A stretch of DNA of 48,095 nucleotides from Clostridiales bacterium (GCA_019416265.1 DXXQ01000011.1:1-48095); one strand, 5' to 3'. Shown: positions 20,796 to 30,273, counted from the stretch's first letter. The notes: generated from the letters alone by a model not told the origin. Program-made: numbers and translations.

Positions 20796-21536
20796 ATGTT
20801 AGAAAATAAAATAGCCCTTGTCACAGGGGCAAGCCGGGGAATCGGCCGTGAAATAGCAATTACTCTTGCAAAAGAAGGAGCCTCTGTGATCCTTAACTAT
20901 AACGGTTCACAGGATCGGGCGGAGGAAGTAAAAAACAGGATTGAGTCAGAAGGGGGAAAAGCCTTCCTTTATCCATGCGATGTCAGTGATTTCCAAAGCT
21001 GCGAAAAAATGGCAAAAGAAGTCGTTAAAACCTTCGGGAGACTGGATATTCTGGTAAACAATGCGGGAATTACCAGGGACAACCTGATCATGAAGATGAA
21101 AGAGGAAGATTTTGACGCAGTGCTCAATGTCAATTTAAAAGGAACCTTCAATACGATCCGCCACTTTTCCAGACAGATGCTGAAGCAGAGAAAGGGAAAA
21201 ATCATCAACATCTCTTCGGTTTCCGGTATTCTGGGAAATGCGGGACAGGCAAATTATGCAGCTTCAAAGGCCGGGGTGATCGGACTTACGAAAACCATGG
21301 CAAGAGAGCTTTGCAGCCGGGGAATCACCGTGAACGCCGTTGCCCCTGGTTTTGTAGATACAGAAATGACGGAGGTTCTCTCAGAGGATGTGAAAGAGGC
21401 GGCATGTAAACAGATCCCTCTGGGAAGATTCGGGAAACCCTGGGAAATTGCAGCCATGGTTGCGTTTCTGGCATCTGAAAAAGCGGATTATATCACAGGG
21501 CAGGTCATCAGCGTAGACGGCGGGATGAACATATAG
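20796..21536 (+). CDS. fabG: 3-oxoacyl-ACP reductase
   Basis: 246 residues, classical SDR. NADPH-dependent reduction of 3-ketoacyl-ACP. The nucleotide-binding motif TGASRGIG is at 10-17, NNAG at 88-91, and the catalytic S141, Y154 and K158 lie in the INISSVSG and NYAASKAG stretches. The C-terminus DYITGQVISVDGGMNI is typical. It sits between fabD (0 nt) and fabF (9 nt) in the fatty-acid operon, which supports FabG over other SDR enzymes. Confidence 0.96.
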   Translation: MLENKIALVTGASRGIGREIAITLAKEGASVILNYNGSQDRAEEVKNRIESEGGKAFLYPCDVSDFQSCEKMAKEVVKTFGRLDILVNNAGITRDNLIMKMKEEDFDAVLNVNLKGTFNTIRHFSRQMLKQRKGKIINISSVSGILGNAGQANYAASKAGVIGLTKTMARELCSRGITVNAVAPGFVDTEMTEVLSEDVKEAACKQIPLGRFGKPWEIAAMVAFLASEKADYITGQVISVDGGMNI

Positions 21537-21545
21537 GAGGTTTTT

Positions 21546-22781
21546 ATGCGCAGAGTAGTGATCACAGGAATGGGGGCAGTGACCCCGATTGGTTTAAATG
21601 TAGAAGAATTCTGGAACAACGTAAAGAAAGGGGAAACCGGTTTTGGGGAGATTTCCTACTTCGATACAACGGATTTTAAGGCACATCTTGCAGCGGAGGT
21701 AAAAGGCTTCCAGGCAAAAGATTTCATGGATTTCAAGGCTGCCAGACGTATGGCTCCCTTCTGTCAGTTTGCAGTTGCAGCGGCAAAAGAGGCTATGAAG
21801 GAGTCCGGTCTTGATATGGAAAAGGAGGATGCTTTCCGTGTGGGCTGCAGCCTGGGAAGCGGAATCGGAAGCCTTCAGGTTGTGGAAACTGCCTATCAAA
21901 CGCTGATGGAAAAGGGACCGAACCGGATCAATCCTCTTCTCGTTCCTCTGATGATCTCAAATATGGCGGCAGGAAATGTTTCCATCCAGCTTGGACTTAG
22001 AGGAAAAAATATCAATGTAGTGACAGCCTGTGCAACGGGAACCCACTCCATTGGAGAGGCTTTTAGAAGTATTCAGTGCGGAGATGCAGACGTTATGTTT
22101 GCAGGAGGCACAGAGGCTGCGATCACTCCCATCGGACTGGGAGGCTTTGCGGCTCTTACTGCTCTTTCCACATCCACAGATCCCAAAAGATGTTCAGTAC
22201 CCTTTGACAAGGAGAGAGACGGCTTTGTCATGGGCGAGGGTGCAGGGGTTCTTGTTCTGGAGGAACTGGAGCATGCAAAGGCGCGAGGGGCAAAAATTCT
22301 TGCTGAGGTAGCAGGATACGGGGCAACAGCGGATGCCTATCACATCACTTCCCCGATAGAAGACGGTTCCGGAGCTGCAAGAGCCATGGAGGAAGCGATA
22401 AAAGAAGCGGGGATTTCCACAGAGGATGTCTGGTATATCAACGCACACGGAACCAGCACACATCACAATGATCTTTTTGAGACAAAGGCGATCAAAACCG
22501 TATTTGGGGAACATGCCGGAGAGATGAAGATCAATTCCACCAAATCCATGATCGGACATCTTCTGGGAGCTGCCGGGGCAGTGGAAGCCATTGTCTGTGT
22601 AAAAGAGCTCCAGGAGGGCTTTATCCATGAAACCGTGGGCTATCAGGTACCGGATGAGGAATGCGATCTTGACTATGTGACAGAGGGACCTGTGGAGATG
22701 GAGCTTCAGTATGCATTGAGCAATTCCCTTGGATTCGGCGGTCATAATGCATCGATCCTTTTGAAAAAATATGCAGAATAA
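21546..22781 (+). CDS. fabF: 3-oxoacyl-ACP synthase II
   Basis: 411 residues, normal KAS II length. Condenses acyl-ACP with malonyl-ACP. Catalytic Cys-His-His triad: C162 in TACATGTHSIG, H301 in NAHGTSTHHND, H338 in KSMIGHLLGAAG. The start lies 9 nt after fabG behind TAGGAGG. No KAS III gene (fabH) is in the window, so initiation must be encoded elsewhere or carried out by another enzyme. Confidence 0.96.
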   Translation: MRRVVITGMGAVTPIGLNVEEFWNNVKKGETGFGEISYFDTTDFKAHLAAEVKGFQAKDFMDFKAARRMAPFCQFAVAAAKEAMKESGLDMEKEDAFRVGCSLGSGIGSLQVVETAYQTLMEKGPNRINPLLVPLMISNMAAGNVSIQLGLRGKNINVVTACATGTHSIGEAFRSIQCGDADVMFAGGTEAAITPIGLGGFAALTALSTSTDPKRCSVPFDKERDGFVMGEGAGVLVLEELEHAKARGAKILAEVAGYGATADAYHITSPIEDGSGAARAMEEAIKEAGISTEDVWYINAHGTSTHHNDLFETKAIKTVFGEHAGEMKINSTKSMIGHLLGAAGAVEAIVCVKELQEGFIHETVGYQVPDEECDLDYVTEGPVEMELQYALSNSLGFGGHNASILLKKYAE

Positions 22782-22811
22782 ATAAGTGACATCTGTAATA
22801 GGAGAAGAAAA

Positions 22812-23258
22812 ATGGAATTTGGGCAGATTATTGATCTTATAAAGGCAGTCAGTGATTCCAATCTGACAGAGTTCGAGATCCAGGACGGAGAGACAAAAAT
22901 CTCCATGGGAACAAATAAAGAGACAAAGCAGGTCACAGTGGCGGCGCCTCTGACACAGCCTCAGCCTGCAGCAGTGCAGACCGCTGCTGTGCAGAGGGAA
23001 GAAAGTGAAGAGGAAGAGAAAACAGGAAACCTTGTGAAATCACCGCTGGTTGGAACTTTTTATCAGTCTGCCTCCCCGGAGAGCGAGCCTTTTGTCCGGG
23101 AAGGAGACACGGTAAAAAAAGGTCAGGTTCTGGGAATCGTGGAGGCAATGAAGCTGATGAACGAGATTGAATCGGAATATGACGGAAGGGTAAAAGAGAT
23201 TCTTGTAAAAAACGAACAGATGGTGGAATTTGGCCAGCCCATGTTCGTGATCGAGTAA
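22812..23258 (+). CDS. accB: Biotin carboxyl carrier protein of acetyl-CoA carboxylase
   Basis: 148 residues. N-terminal segment (1-40), an Ala/Pro/Gln linker followed by a Glu-rich patch (about 43-70), then the C-terminal biotinyl domain with the EAMKLMNEI motif; the biotinylated lysine is K114. It carries CO2 between biotin carboxylase (AccC, 23709) and the carboxyltransferase (AccDA, 25104). ATG follows AGGAGAAGAAAA. In B. subtilis accB-accC lie between spoIIIA and yqhY; here they are in the fab cluster. Confidence 0.95.
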   Translation: MEFGQIIDLIKAVSDSNLTEFEIQDGETKISMGTNKETKQVTVAAPLTQPQPAAVQTAAVQREESEEEEKTGNLVKSPLVGTFYQSASPESEPFVREGDTVKKGQVLGIVEAMKLMNEIESEYDGRVKEILVKNEQMVEFGQPMFVIE

Positions 23259-23273
23259 AGGAGGTATACCGAT

Positions 23274-23705
23274 ATGAAGCTGTCAACAAAAGAAATTATG
23301 GAGATCATCCCTCACAGACAGCCATTTCTGCTGATTGATACGATTGAGGAGCTGGAGCCCGGGGTACGGGCAGTAGGACGCAAATGCGTGACTTATAATG
23401 AACCGTTTTTCGGCGGACATTTTCCCCAGGAGCCGGTGATGCCGGGAGTCCTTATTGTGGAGGCTCTTGCACAGACCGGAGCAGTGGCTATTTTAAGCAA
23501 GCCGGAGAACAGGGGAAAAATTGCCTATTTCGGCGCGATCAACAACGCCAAGTTTAAAACAAAGGTCGTTCCGGGAGACGTACTTTCCCTGGAGGTTGAA
23601 ATCATCAAAGAAAAAGGCCCCATTGGCGTGGGCAGGGCAAAGGCGGTAAATCAGGACGGAAAGACAGCGGTTCTGGCAGAGCTTACCTTTGCTGTGGGAG
23701 CATAA
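23274..23705 (+). CDS. fabZ: 3-hydroxyacyl-ACP dehydratase FabZ
   Basis: 143 residues, single hot-dog domain. Removes water from 3-hydroxyacyl-ACP. Active-site H49 lies in NEPFFGGHFPQEPVMPG and E63 in VEALAQTG. The N-terminal IPHRQPFLLID motif is the FabZ rather than FabA pattern. It begins behind AAAGGAGG, 15 nt after accB; the accB-fabZ-accC order is common in Firmicutes fab clusters. Confidence 0.96.
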   Translation: MKLSTKEIMEIIPHRQPFLLIDTIEELEPGVRAVGRKCVTYNEPFFGGHFPQEPVMPGVLIVEALAQTGAVAILSKPENRGKIAYFGAINNAKFKTKVVPGDVLSLEVEIIKEKGPIGVGRAKAVNQDGKTAVLAELTFAVGA

Positions 23706-23708
23706 GGG

Positions 23709-25055
23709 ATGTTCAGTAAGATTTTGATCGCAAACAGGGGAGAGATTGCCGTTCGTATCATTCGTGCCTGCAGAGAAATGGGAATCCGCACAGTTGCGGT
23801 TTACTCTGAGGCAGACAGAGATGCGCTTCATACACAGCTTGCCGACGAGGCAGTCTGTATCGGCAGAGCGCCTTCATCAGACAGCTACCTGAATATGGAA
23901 CGGATTTTAAGCGCCACAGTTGCCACGAAGGCACAGGCAATCCATCCGGGATTTGGATTTCTTTCCGAAAACAGCCGCTTCGTGGAAATGTGCCGGAAAT
24001 GTAATGTGGCCTTTATCGGCCCTTCGGCGGAAGTGATCTCCAGAATGGGGAATAAATCTCAGGCAAAAAATACCATGCGTCAGGCCGGGGTACCGGTGGT
24101 ACCCGGAACAGAGGAGCCTGTTTTTACTGTGGAGGAAGCAAAAAAAGCGGCTCGGCAGATCGGATATCCGATTATGATCAAGGCTTCTTCCGGGGGCGGA
24201 GGAAAAGGAATGCGTGTGGCTGCAAATGAGGAAGAATTTGAGAAGCTTTTCGGCACTGCACAGCAGGAATCTATCCGTTCCTTTGCTGACGATACCATGT
24301 ATCTGGAAAGATTCGTGGAGTGCCCCAGACATGTGGAGGTACAGGTGGTTGCTGACAAATTCGGAAATGTGGTGCATCTGGGAGAGCGTGACTGCTCCAT
24401 TCAGAGGCGCCATCAGAAAATGATCGAGGAATCGCCCTGTGTGGCTCTTTCGGAGGAGCTCCGCAAAAAAATGGGAGACACTGCAGTCAGGGCTGCAAAA
24501 GCAGTGGGTTATGAGAGCGCGGGAACCATAGAGTTTCTTCTGGATAAATCAGGTGAGTTTTATTTTATGGAGATGAACACAAGAATTCAGGTGGAACATC
24601 CTGTTTCCGAGTTTGTCTCAGGAGTGGATCTGATCAAAGAACAGATCCGAGTGGCAGCAGGGGAGCCTCTGAGTGTTTCCCAGGAGGATATTACGCTTCG
24701 GGGACATGCCATTGAGTGCAGGATCAACGCGGAAGATCCGTCGCGTCATTTCATGCCCTGTCCGGGGACAGTCACCAATCTTCACCTGCCCGGTGGAAAC
24801 GGTGTGCGTATGGATACGGCAGTCTTTAACGGATACACCATTCCTCCAAACTATGATTCCATGATCGTGAAAGTCATAGTTTATGACCGCGACCGTCAAA
24901 GTGCCATCAAAAAAATGGTGAGCACTCTGGGAGAGGTGGTTATTGAAGGAGTGAAGACAAATATTGACTTTTTGTATGAGCTTTTAAATAACCCTGATTT
25001 TCAGGAGGGAAACATTACCACCGGGTTTATCCCGGAGCATTATCCGGATTTATAA
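23709..25055 (+). CDS. accC: Biotin carboxylase subunit of acetyl-CoA carboxylase
   Basis: 448 residues, standard AccC length. ATP-dependent carboxylation of the biotin on AccB. N-terminal domain FSKILIANRGEIAVRI; ATP-grasp glycine loop SSGGGGKGMRV; DCSIQRRHQK; EMNTRIQVEHPVSE with metal ligands and the catalytic Arg; C-terminal RINAEDPSRHFMPCPG. The gene starts 3 nt after fabZ. Pyruvate carboxylase is excluded by length and by the fab/acc context. Confidence 0.97.
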   Translation: MFSKILIANRGEIAVRIIRACREMGIRTVAVYSEADRDALHTQLADEAVCIGRAPSSDSYLNMERILSATVATKAQAIHPGFGFLSENSRFVEMCRKCNVAFIGPSAEVISRMGNKSQAKNTMRQAGVPVVPGTEEPVFTVEEAKKAARQIGYPIMIKASSGGGGKGMRVAANEEEFEKLFGTAQQESIRSFADDTMYLERFVECPRHVEVQVVADKFGNVVHLGERDCSIQRRHQKMIEESPCVALSEELRKKMGDTAVRAAKAVGYESAGTIEFLLDKSGEFYFMEMNTRIQVEHPVSEFVSGVDLIKEQIRVAAGEPLSVSQEDITLRGHAIECRINAEDPSRHFMPCPGTVTNLHLPGGNGVRMDTAVFNGYTIPPNYDSMIVKVIVYDRDRQSAIKKMVSTLGEVVIEGVKTNIDFLYELLNNPDFQEGNITTGFIPEHYPDL

Positions 25056-25103
25056 ATTCAGACAGACGGCGAAGAACACGCCGTTTAAAATAGGAGTACA
25101 GAA

Positions 25104-26813
25104 ATGGCAGACTTGAGAAATTTTTTTAAAAAAACAGCGCCGAAAGAAGAGACGGAAGCCATCCCTTCCGTACCGGAGGGCTTATGGGTGAAATGCCCGA
25201 AATGCGGGGATACGGTTTATAAGGAGGACGTTCGCAATCACGCCTACGTCTGCCCGAAATGCGGCGGATATTTCAGGATTAAGGCAAAGACAAGGATCCG
25301 TTCCCTGGCAGACGAGGGTTCTTTCCGGGAATGGTTCGCCGGAATTGAAGCCGGCAATCCCCTGGAGTATCCGGGCTATCCTGAAAAGCTCGGGGAGCTG
25401 AAGGAAAAGACACATCTTGACGAAGCCATTCTGATAGGGGAGGCTGCCATAGGCGGAATGGCGGCAGTCCTTGGAGTGATGGATGCCAGATTTATGATGG
25501 CAAGCATGGGCTATGCTGTGGGAGAAAAGATCACCAGAGCCTTTGAGGAGGCGACCAGACGTAAACTGCCGGTGATCCTGTTCTGCTGTTCCGGAGGAGC
25601 CAGAATGCAGGAGGGAATGGTTTCTCTGATGCAGATGGCGAAAACTGCGGCGGCGATCAAACGCCATTCCAAAGCAGGACTTCCCTATTTTTCCATTCTC
25701 ACAGATCCAACAACAGGAGGAGTGACTGCTAGCTTTGCCATGCTGGGAGATCTGATCCTTGCAGAGCCGGGAGCCCTGATAGGCTTCGCTGGTCCCCGGG
25801 TGATTGCCCAGACCATCGGACAAAAGCTTCCGGAAGGCTTTCAGAGGCCGGAGTTTCTGGTGGAGCACGGGATTATCGACGGGATCGTGCCAAGGGAAGA
25901 TATGAAAAAAACATTGACCTGGCTTTTGAAAATGCACAGCTTCAAAGAAGGATACGGAAGATTTCCTCTGGAAAAGCAGGCAAGAGAGATTGAAACCTTC
26001 GGCAAAAAGAAAAGGGCGAAAAAGACAGGGGAGCTGTCTGCCTGGGAGAGGGTACAGATTGCAAGAAGCAGCCGCCGTCCCACTGCGCTTTCCTATATTC
26101 ATGAGATTTTTGACGATTTTATGGAGCTTCACGGGGACAGAGCTTTCCGCGATGACGGAGCGGTTGTCGGCGGCCTTGCATCTCTGGACGGCCAGCCGGT
26201 GACGGTGATCGGTATTCAAAAAGGGAGATCTACAAAGGAAAATATCAGCAGGAACTTCGGTATGCCCTCTCCGGAAGGATACCGCAAGGCCCTCCGTCTT
26301 ATGAAACAGGCGGAAAAATTCGGAAGAGCGGTCATTGCCTTTGTGGATACACCGGGCGCCTTTTGCGGACTGGAAGCAGAGGAACGCGGACAGGGAGAAG
26401 CCATTGCCAGAAACCTTATGGAAATGTCAGATCTGGAGGTTCCTGTTCTCTCTGTTGTCATCGGAGAGGGAGGAAGCGGAGGCGCCCTTGCCCTTGCTGT
26501 GGGAAACGAGGTCTGGATGATGGAAAACGCAACCTACACCATTCTTTCTCCCGAGGGATTTGCGTCGATTTTGTGGAAAGACAGCAGGAAGGCGCCGGAG
26601 GCTGCAGAGGTAATGAAGGTGACCGCTGCCCAGCTGAAGGAAATGGGAATGATCGAGAGGATCATTCCTGAGGAGATCCCCGCAGAGGAGGGAAATCTGG
26701 ATGAGATTTCCGAATATATGAAAATCTGCATGAAGAAGTTTCTGAGACAGTTTGAAAATGAAAGCGGCGAAGAAATCGCAGCCGGAAAATACGCCAGATT
26801 CAGAGGTCTGTAA
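25104..26813 (+). CDS. accDA: Fused acetyl-CoA carboxylase carboxyltransferase, beta (AccD) plus alpha (AccA)
   Basis: 569 residues in one frame, about the sum of normal AccD and AccA. Residues 1-285 are AccD-like: zinc ribbon C31, C34, C50, C53 (CPKCGDTVYK, CPKCGGYF) and the crotonase core with CCSGGARMQEG and TDPTTGGVTASFAMLGD. A basic linker near 290-308 (GKKKRAKKTGELSAWERV) leads to AccA: ELHGDRAFRDDGAVVGG, GMPSPEGYRKALRLM, FVDTPGAFCGLEAEERGQGEAIARNL, GEGGSGGALA. It transfers the carboxyl from biotin to acetyl-CoA, giving malonyl-CoA. Gene fusion fixes a 1:1 subunit ratio. Last gene of the cluster. Confidence 0.95.
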   Translation: MADLRNFFKKTAPKEETEAIPSVPEGLWVKCPKCGDTVYKEDVRNHAYVCPKCGGYFRIKAKTRIRSLADEGSFREWFAGIEAGNPLEYPGYPEKLGELKEKTHLDEAILIGEAAIGGMAAVLGVMDARFMMASMGYAVGEKITRAFEEATRRKLPVILFCCSGGARMQEGMVSLMQMAKTAAAIKRHSKAGLPYFSILTDPTTGGVTASFAMLGDLILAEPGALIGFAGPRVIAQTIGQKLPEGFQRPEFLVEHGIIDGIVPREDMKKTLTWLLKMHSFKEGYGRFPLEKQAREIETFGKKKRAKKTGELSAWERVQIARSSRRPTALSYIHEIFDDFMELHGDRAFRDDGAVVGGLASLDGQPVTVIGIQKGRSTKENISRNFGMPSPEGYRKALRLMKQAEKFGRAVIAFVDTPGAFCGLEAEERGQGEAIARNLMEMSDLEVPVLSVVIGEGGSGGALALAVGNEVWMMENATYTILSPEGFASILWKDSRKAPEAAEVMKVTAAQLKEMGMIERIIPEEIPAEEGNLDEISEYMKICMKKFLRQFENESGEEIAAGKYARFRGL

Positions 26814-26817
26814 ATCG

Positions 26818-26841
26818 AAGCCCCGCCTGAGTGCGGGGCTT
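26818..26841 (+). terminator. GC-rich hairpin after accDA
   Basis: AAGCCCCGC (26818-26826) pairs perfectly with GCGGGGCTT (26833-26841) over a 6-nt loop. No U-tract follows, so its efficiency as a terminator is uncertain; it may instead protect the 3' end of the fab mRNA. Confidence 0.55.
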
Positions 26842-26860
26842 AAACTATGTAAAAATTCTA

Positions 26861-26890
26861 TAGACATACAGGGGGAATTGGGTATATAAT
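26861..26890 (+). promoter_or_regulatory. Promoter of gltX
   Basis: TAGACA (26861-26866), 18-nt spacer, consensus TATAAT (26885-26890). The roughly 95-nt leader holds a small hairpin CTGCCG/CGGCAG (26945-26950 with 26963-26968) just before the ribosome site; no T-box signature was recognised. Confidence 0.65.
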
Positions 26891-26989
26891 ACTGAACTGT
26901 GGGTACATGGATACCTGCGTTTTTATAGTAAAATAGAAGAATACCTGCCGAAGGGAAGCTGACGGCAGATAAAGTATAGGAGATAAGTC

Positions 26990-28438
26990 ATGAGTAAACT
27001 GAGAACAAGATTTGCCCCAAGTCCAACAGGAAGAATGCATGTAGGTAATTTAAGAACCGCTTTGTATGCATATCTGATCACCAAGCATGAGGGAGGAGAT
27101 TTCATTCTCCGTATTGAGGATACAGACCAGCAGCGTTATGTGGAGGGAGCGGTAGACATTATCAACCGCACAATGGAAAAGACAGGCCTTCTTCACGACG
27201 AAGGACCGGATAAAGATAAAGGTTTTGGCCCATATGTTCAGAGCGAGCGCCAGGCAGCAGGAATCTACCTGAAGTACGCAAAGCAGCTCATTGAGCAGGG
27301 AGATGCCTATTACTGTTTCTGTAAGGGAGAAGAACTGGAGAGCATGAAGCGCGTAGTAGCCGGAAAAGAGATTTCCATCTATGACAAGCGCTGCCTTCAT
27401 CTGCCGAAAGAAGAGGTGGAGAGACGTCTTGCGGCAGGCGAGTCCTATGTTATCCGTTTCAACATGCCTACAGAAGGCACAACCACCTTCCATGATGTGA
27501 TTTACGGTGATATCACAGTAAACAATGAGGAAATGGAAGACCTGATCCTGATTAAATCTGACGGATATCCGACTTATAACTTTGCAAATGTAATTGATGA
27601 CCATTTAATGCAGATCACCCATGTGGTAAGAGGGAATGAATACCTTTCCTCCTCTCCGAAATACAACCGTATTTATGAAGCCTTCGGATGGGAAGTGCCG
27701 GTATATGTACACTGTCCTCTGATCACAGACGAGACACACCAGAAGCTTTCCAAGCGTTCCGGACACTCCTCCTTTGAGGATCTTCTGGAGCAGGGCTTTG
27801 TTTCCGAAGCCATCATCAACTATGTGGCTCTTCTCGGATGGAGTCCTTCTGACAACAGAGAGATCTTCAGCCTTCAGGAGCTGGTAGAGGCATTTGATTA
27901 TCGTCATATCAATAAATCCCCGGCTGTTTTTGACATCGCGAAGCTGCGTTGGATGAACGGGGAATATATCAAGGCAATGGATCCTGACGTATTCTTTGAA
28001 AAAGCGCTTCCATACATGAAAGAAGTGCTTAAGAAGGATTACGATTTCAAAAAAATCGCAGGAATGGTTCAGACAAGAATCGAGACCTTCCCGGATATCC
28101 CGGCTCTCATTGACTTCTTCGAGGAAGTGCCGGAATATGACAGCGCAATGTACTGTCACAAAAAAATGAAAACAAATGAAGAAACCTCTCTTGCAGTATT
28201 AAAAGAGGTACTTCCTGTTCTGGAAGCACAGGAAGACTACAGAAACGATCCGTTATTCGAAGCATTAAGCGCCTTTGTCAAAGAGCACGGCTATAAGAAC
28301 GGATTTGTAATGTGGCCGCTTCGTACTGCTGTTTCCGGCAAACAGATGACACCTGCCGGAGCAACAGAGATTATGGAGATCATCGGTAAGGACGAGACAA
28401 TCAAACGAGTGAAGGCGGCAATCGAAAAATTAAGCTGA
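26990..28438 (+). CDS. gltX: Glutamyl-tRNA synthetase
   Basis: 482 residues, usual bacterial length. Charges tRNA-Glu. HIGH signature as H17-V-G-N20 in SPTGRMHVGNLRTA; KMSKS loop as K252-L-S-K-R256 in HQKLSKRSGH; the helical C-terminal half is the anticodon-binding domain. ATG 26990 follows AGGAG. Because glnS is also present (8306), this GluRS may be discriminating (tRNA-Glu only), but that cannot be settled by eye. A helicase gene follows after 8 nt. Confidence 0.95.
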   Translation: MSKLRTRFAPSPTGRMHVGNLRTALYAYLITKHEGGDFILRIEDTDQQRYVEGAVDIINRTMEKTGLLHDEGPDKDKGFGPYVQSERQAAGIYLKYAKQLIEQGDAYYCFCKGEELESMKRVVAGKEISIYDKRCLHLPKEEVERRLAAGESYVIRFNMPTEGTTTFHDVIYGDITVNNEEMEDLILIKSDGYPTYNFANVIDDHLMQITHVVRGNEYLSSSPKYNRIYEAFGWEVPVYVHCPLITDETHQKLSKRSGHSSFEDLLEQGFVSEAIINYVALLGWSPSDNREIFSLQELVEAFDYRHINKSPAVFDIAKLRWMNGEYIKAMDPDVFFEKALPYMKEVLKKDYDFKKIAGMVQTRIETFPDIPALIDFFEEVPEYDSAMYCHKKMKTNEETSLAVLKEVLPVLEAQEDYRNDPLFEALSAFVKEHGYKNGFVMWPLRTAVSGKQMTPAGATEIMEIIGKDETIKRVKAAIEKLS

Positions 28439-28446
28439 AAAAAAAT

Positions 28447-30273
28447 ATGAAAAGAAACCCATCTCAAATAAGGGCGATCGCTCACCTGTCAGGACCTATG
28501 ATGGTTCTGGCAGGCCCCGGTTCGGGGAAGACTTCCGTAATCGTAGAGAGAACTGCATATATGACAGGACAGGGAAAAGTACCTGCGTCTTCTGTTCTTG
28601 TTGTGACGTTTTCAAAGGCTGCGGCCCTGGAGATGCGGGAGCGTTTTCTGAAATTTGTGGGAAAAGAAAAGAGCGAAGTGACCTTTGGAACCTTTCACGG
28701 TGTGTTCTACGGAATTCTTAAGGCAGCTTACGGTCTTGATGCCTCCAATATACTTTCAGAGGAAGAAAAGTATGAAATCCTGCGGGAAATGACTGCCCTT
28801 TACGGACAGGAAATGGAGCAGGAAGGGGATTTTCTGGAAGAAGTGGCGCGGGAGATCAGCGTTGTGAAAGGGGGAGGAATCTCTCTGGAGCATTATTACG
28901 CATCCTGCTGTTCAGACGAAATTTTCCGCGATATTTTTAAAGGCTATCGGAAAACGCTGAAGGCGCGGCGGAAGCTGGATTTTGACGATATGATTCTTTG
29001 CTGTTATGAGCTTTTCAGGCAGAGGAAGGATATTCTGCAAATCTGGCAGAAGCGGTTTTCCTATATTCTTGTAGATGAATTTCAGGATATCAACCGGCTT
29101 CAGTACGAGATCATCCGTATGCTGGCGGCTCCCGAGGATAATCTGTTCATCGTAGGTGACGACGATCAGTCCATTTACCATTTCCGCGGGGCAAGGCCGG
29201 AGATCATGCTGAATTTTACAAAGGATTATCCGAAAGCGGAAACCGTGCTTCTTGATGTGAATTACCGCTGTTCAAAGGAAATCCTTAAAACATCCATGGA
29301 AGTTATAGACTTCAACAAAAAGCGGTTTAAGAAAAAGCTGTCCACTCCCAACGGGGAGGGGGAGCCTGTCAGATACAGGGAATTTGATAATCCGAGAGAA
29401 GAATGTGTCTCGGTTGCCGCTGAGATCAGAAAGCGCATAGATCAGGGAGAGATTCCGGAGGATACGGCGATTCTTTTGAGGACAAACCAGGAGGCGGAGG
29501 GACTTGTGGGTGCATTGATGGAATATCAGGTGCCCTTTATTATGAAGGAGCAGCTTCCCAATCTGTTCCGCCACTGGATCTGCAGAAATCTTCTGGCATA
29601 TCTTCACATGGCGGCAGGGGACAGGAGCAGAAAAACCTTCCTGGAAATCATGAACCGTCCCAACCGCTATCTTGCAAGGGAGGCCCTTACAGAGCCGGCG
29701 GTGAGCTTTCAGGCGCTGAAGGAATTTTATAAGGATAAGGACTGGATGTGCGACAGGATCACCACACTGGAGACCCACCTTCGTATTCTGGGAACCATGA
29801 TGCCTTTCGCCCAGATTAATTTCATCAGAAAGGGAATGGGATACGAAGAATACTTGCGCGAGTACGCACAATATCGTAAAATAAAACCGGAAGAACTGCT
29901 GGAGGTTCTGGACCGTATCCAGGACAGTGCCAGGGGGATGAAAACGCTGGAAGAATGGGAAGCCTATATAGAGGATTACACAGAGAAGCTTGCAGAGCAG
30001 GCGAAAAAGCAGAAGATAAAAAGAGAAGGCGTGACGGTTTCCACTCTTCATGCTGTGAAGGGACTGGAATTCAACTCTGTATACATCCTGAATGTGAATG
30101 AAGGAAGTATTCCCTACAGGAAAGCAGTTCTTGCTGAAGCATTGGAAGAAGAGCGCAGACTGTTTTATGTGGGCATGACAAGGGCGAAAAAAAAGCTTGT
30201 ACTTTGCAGCGTAAAACGTCAGTACGACAGGGAAAGGGAACCTTCAAGATTCCTTGAGGAGGCAGGCTTATGA
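28447..30273 (+). CDS. UvrD/PcrA-like superfamily 1 DNA helicase
   Basis: 608 residues, about 130 shorter than PcrA. All SF1A motifs are visible: Walker A AGPGSGKT (22-29), Ia VTFSKAAALEMRERF, II VDEFQDIN, III GDDDQSIYHFRGA, IV DVNYRCSKEI, V VSTLHAVKGLEFNSVYILNVNEG, VI EERRLFYVGMTRAKK. ATP-driven 3'-5' unwinding in repair or replication-conflict resolution is expected. The short length and missing C-terminal extension suggest a lineage-specific UvrD paralogue rather than PcrA itself. It starts 8 nt after gltX; its stop overlaps the PPTase start (ATGA), so the three are co-transcribed. Confidence 0.88.
   Translation: MKRNPSQIRAIAHLSGPMMVLAGPGSGKTSVIVERTAYMTGQGKVPASSVLVVTFSKAAALEMRERFLKFVGKEKSEVTFGTFHGVFYGILKAAYGLDASNILSEEEKYEILREMTALYGQEMEQEGDFLEEVAREISVVKGGGISLEHYYASCCSDEIFRDIFKGYRKTLKARRKLDFDDMILCCYELFRQRKDILQIWQKRFSYILVDEFQDINRLQYEIIRMLAAPEDNLFIVGDDDQSIYHFRGARPEIMLNFTKDYPKAETVLLDVNYRCSKEILKTSMEVIDFNKKRFKKKLSTPNGEGEPVRYREFDNPREECVSVAAEIRKRIDQGEIPEDTAILLRTNQEAEGLVGALMEYQVPFIMKEQLPNLFRHWICRNLLAYLHMAAGDRSRKTFLEIMNRPNRYLAREALTEPAVSFQALKEFYKDKDWMCDRITTLETHLRILGTMMPFAQINFIRKGMGYEEYLREYAQYRKIKPEELLEVLDRIQDSARGMKTLEEWEAYIEDYTEKLAEQAKKQKIKREGVTVSTLHAVKGLEFNSVYILNVNEGSIPYRKAVLAEALEEERRLFYVGMTRAKKKLVLCSVKRQYDREREPSRFLEEAGL

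Noticed and set aside
25182..26219. 345-residue open frame on the - strand
   Set aside because: Fully antisense to the AccDA coding region, with low-quality composition and no start signal.
26891..26989. T-box leader ahead of gltX
   Set aside because: The leader is too short and lacks a recognisable T-box sequence; only a small hairpin is seen.
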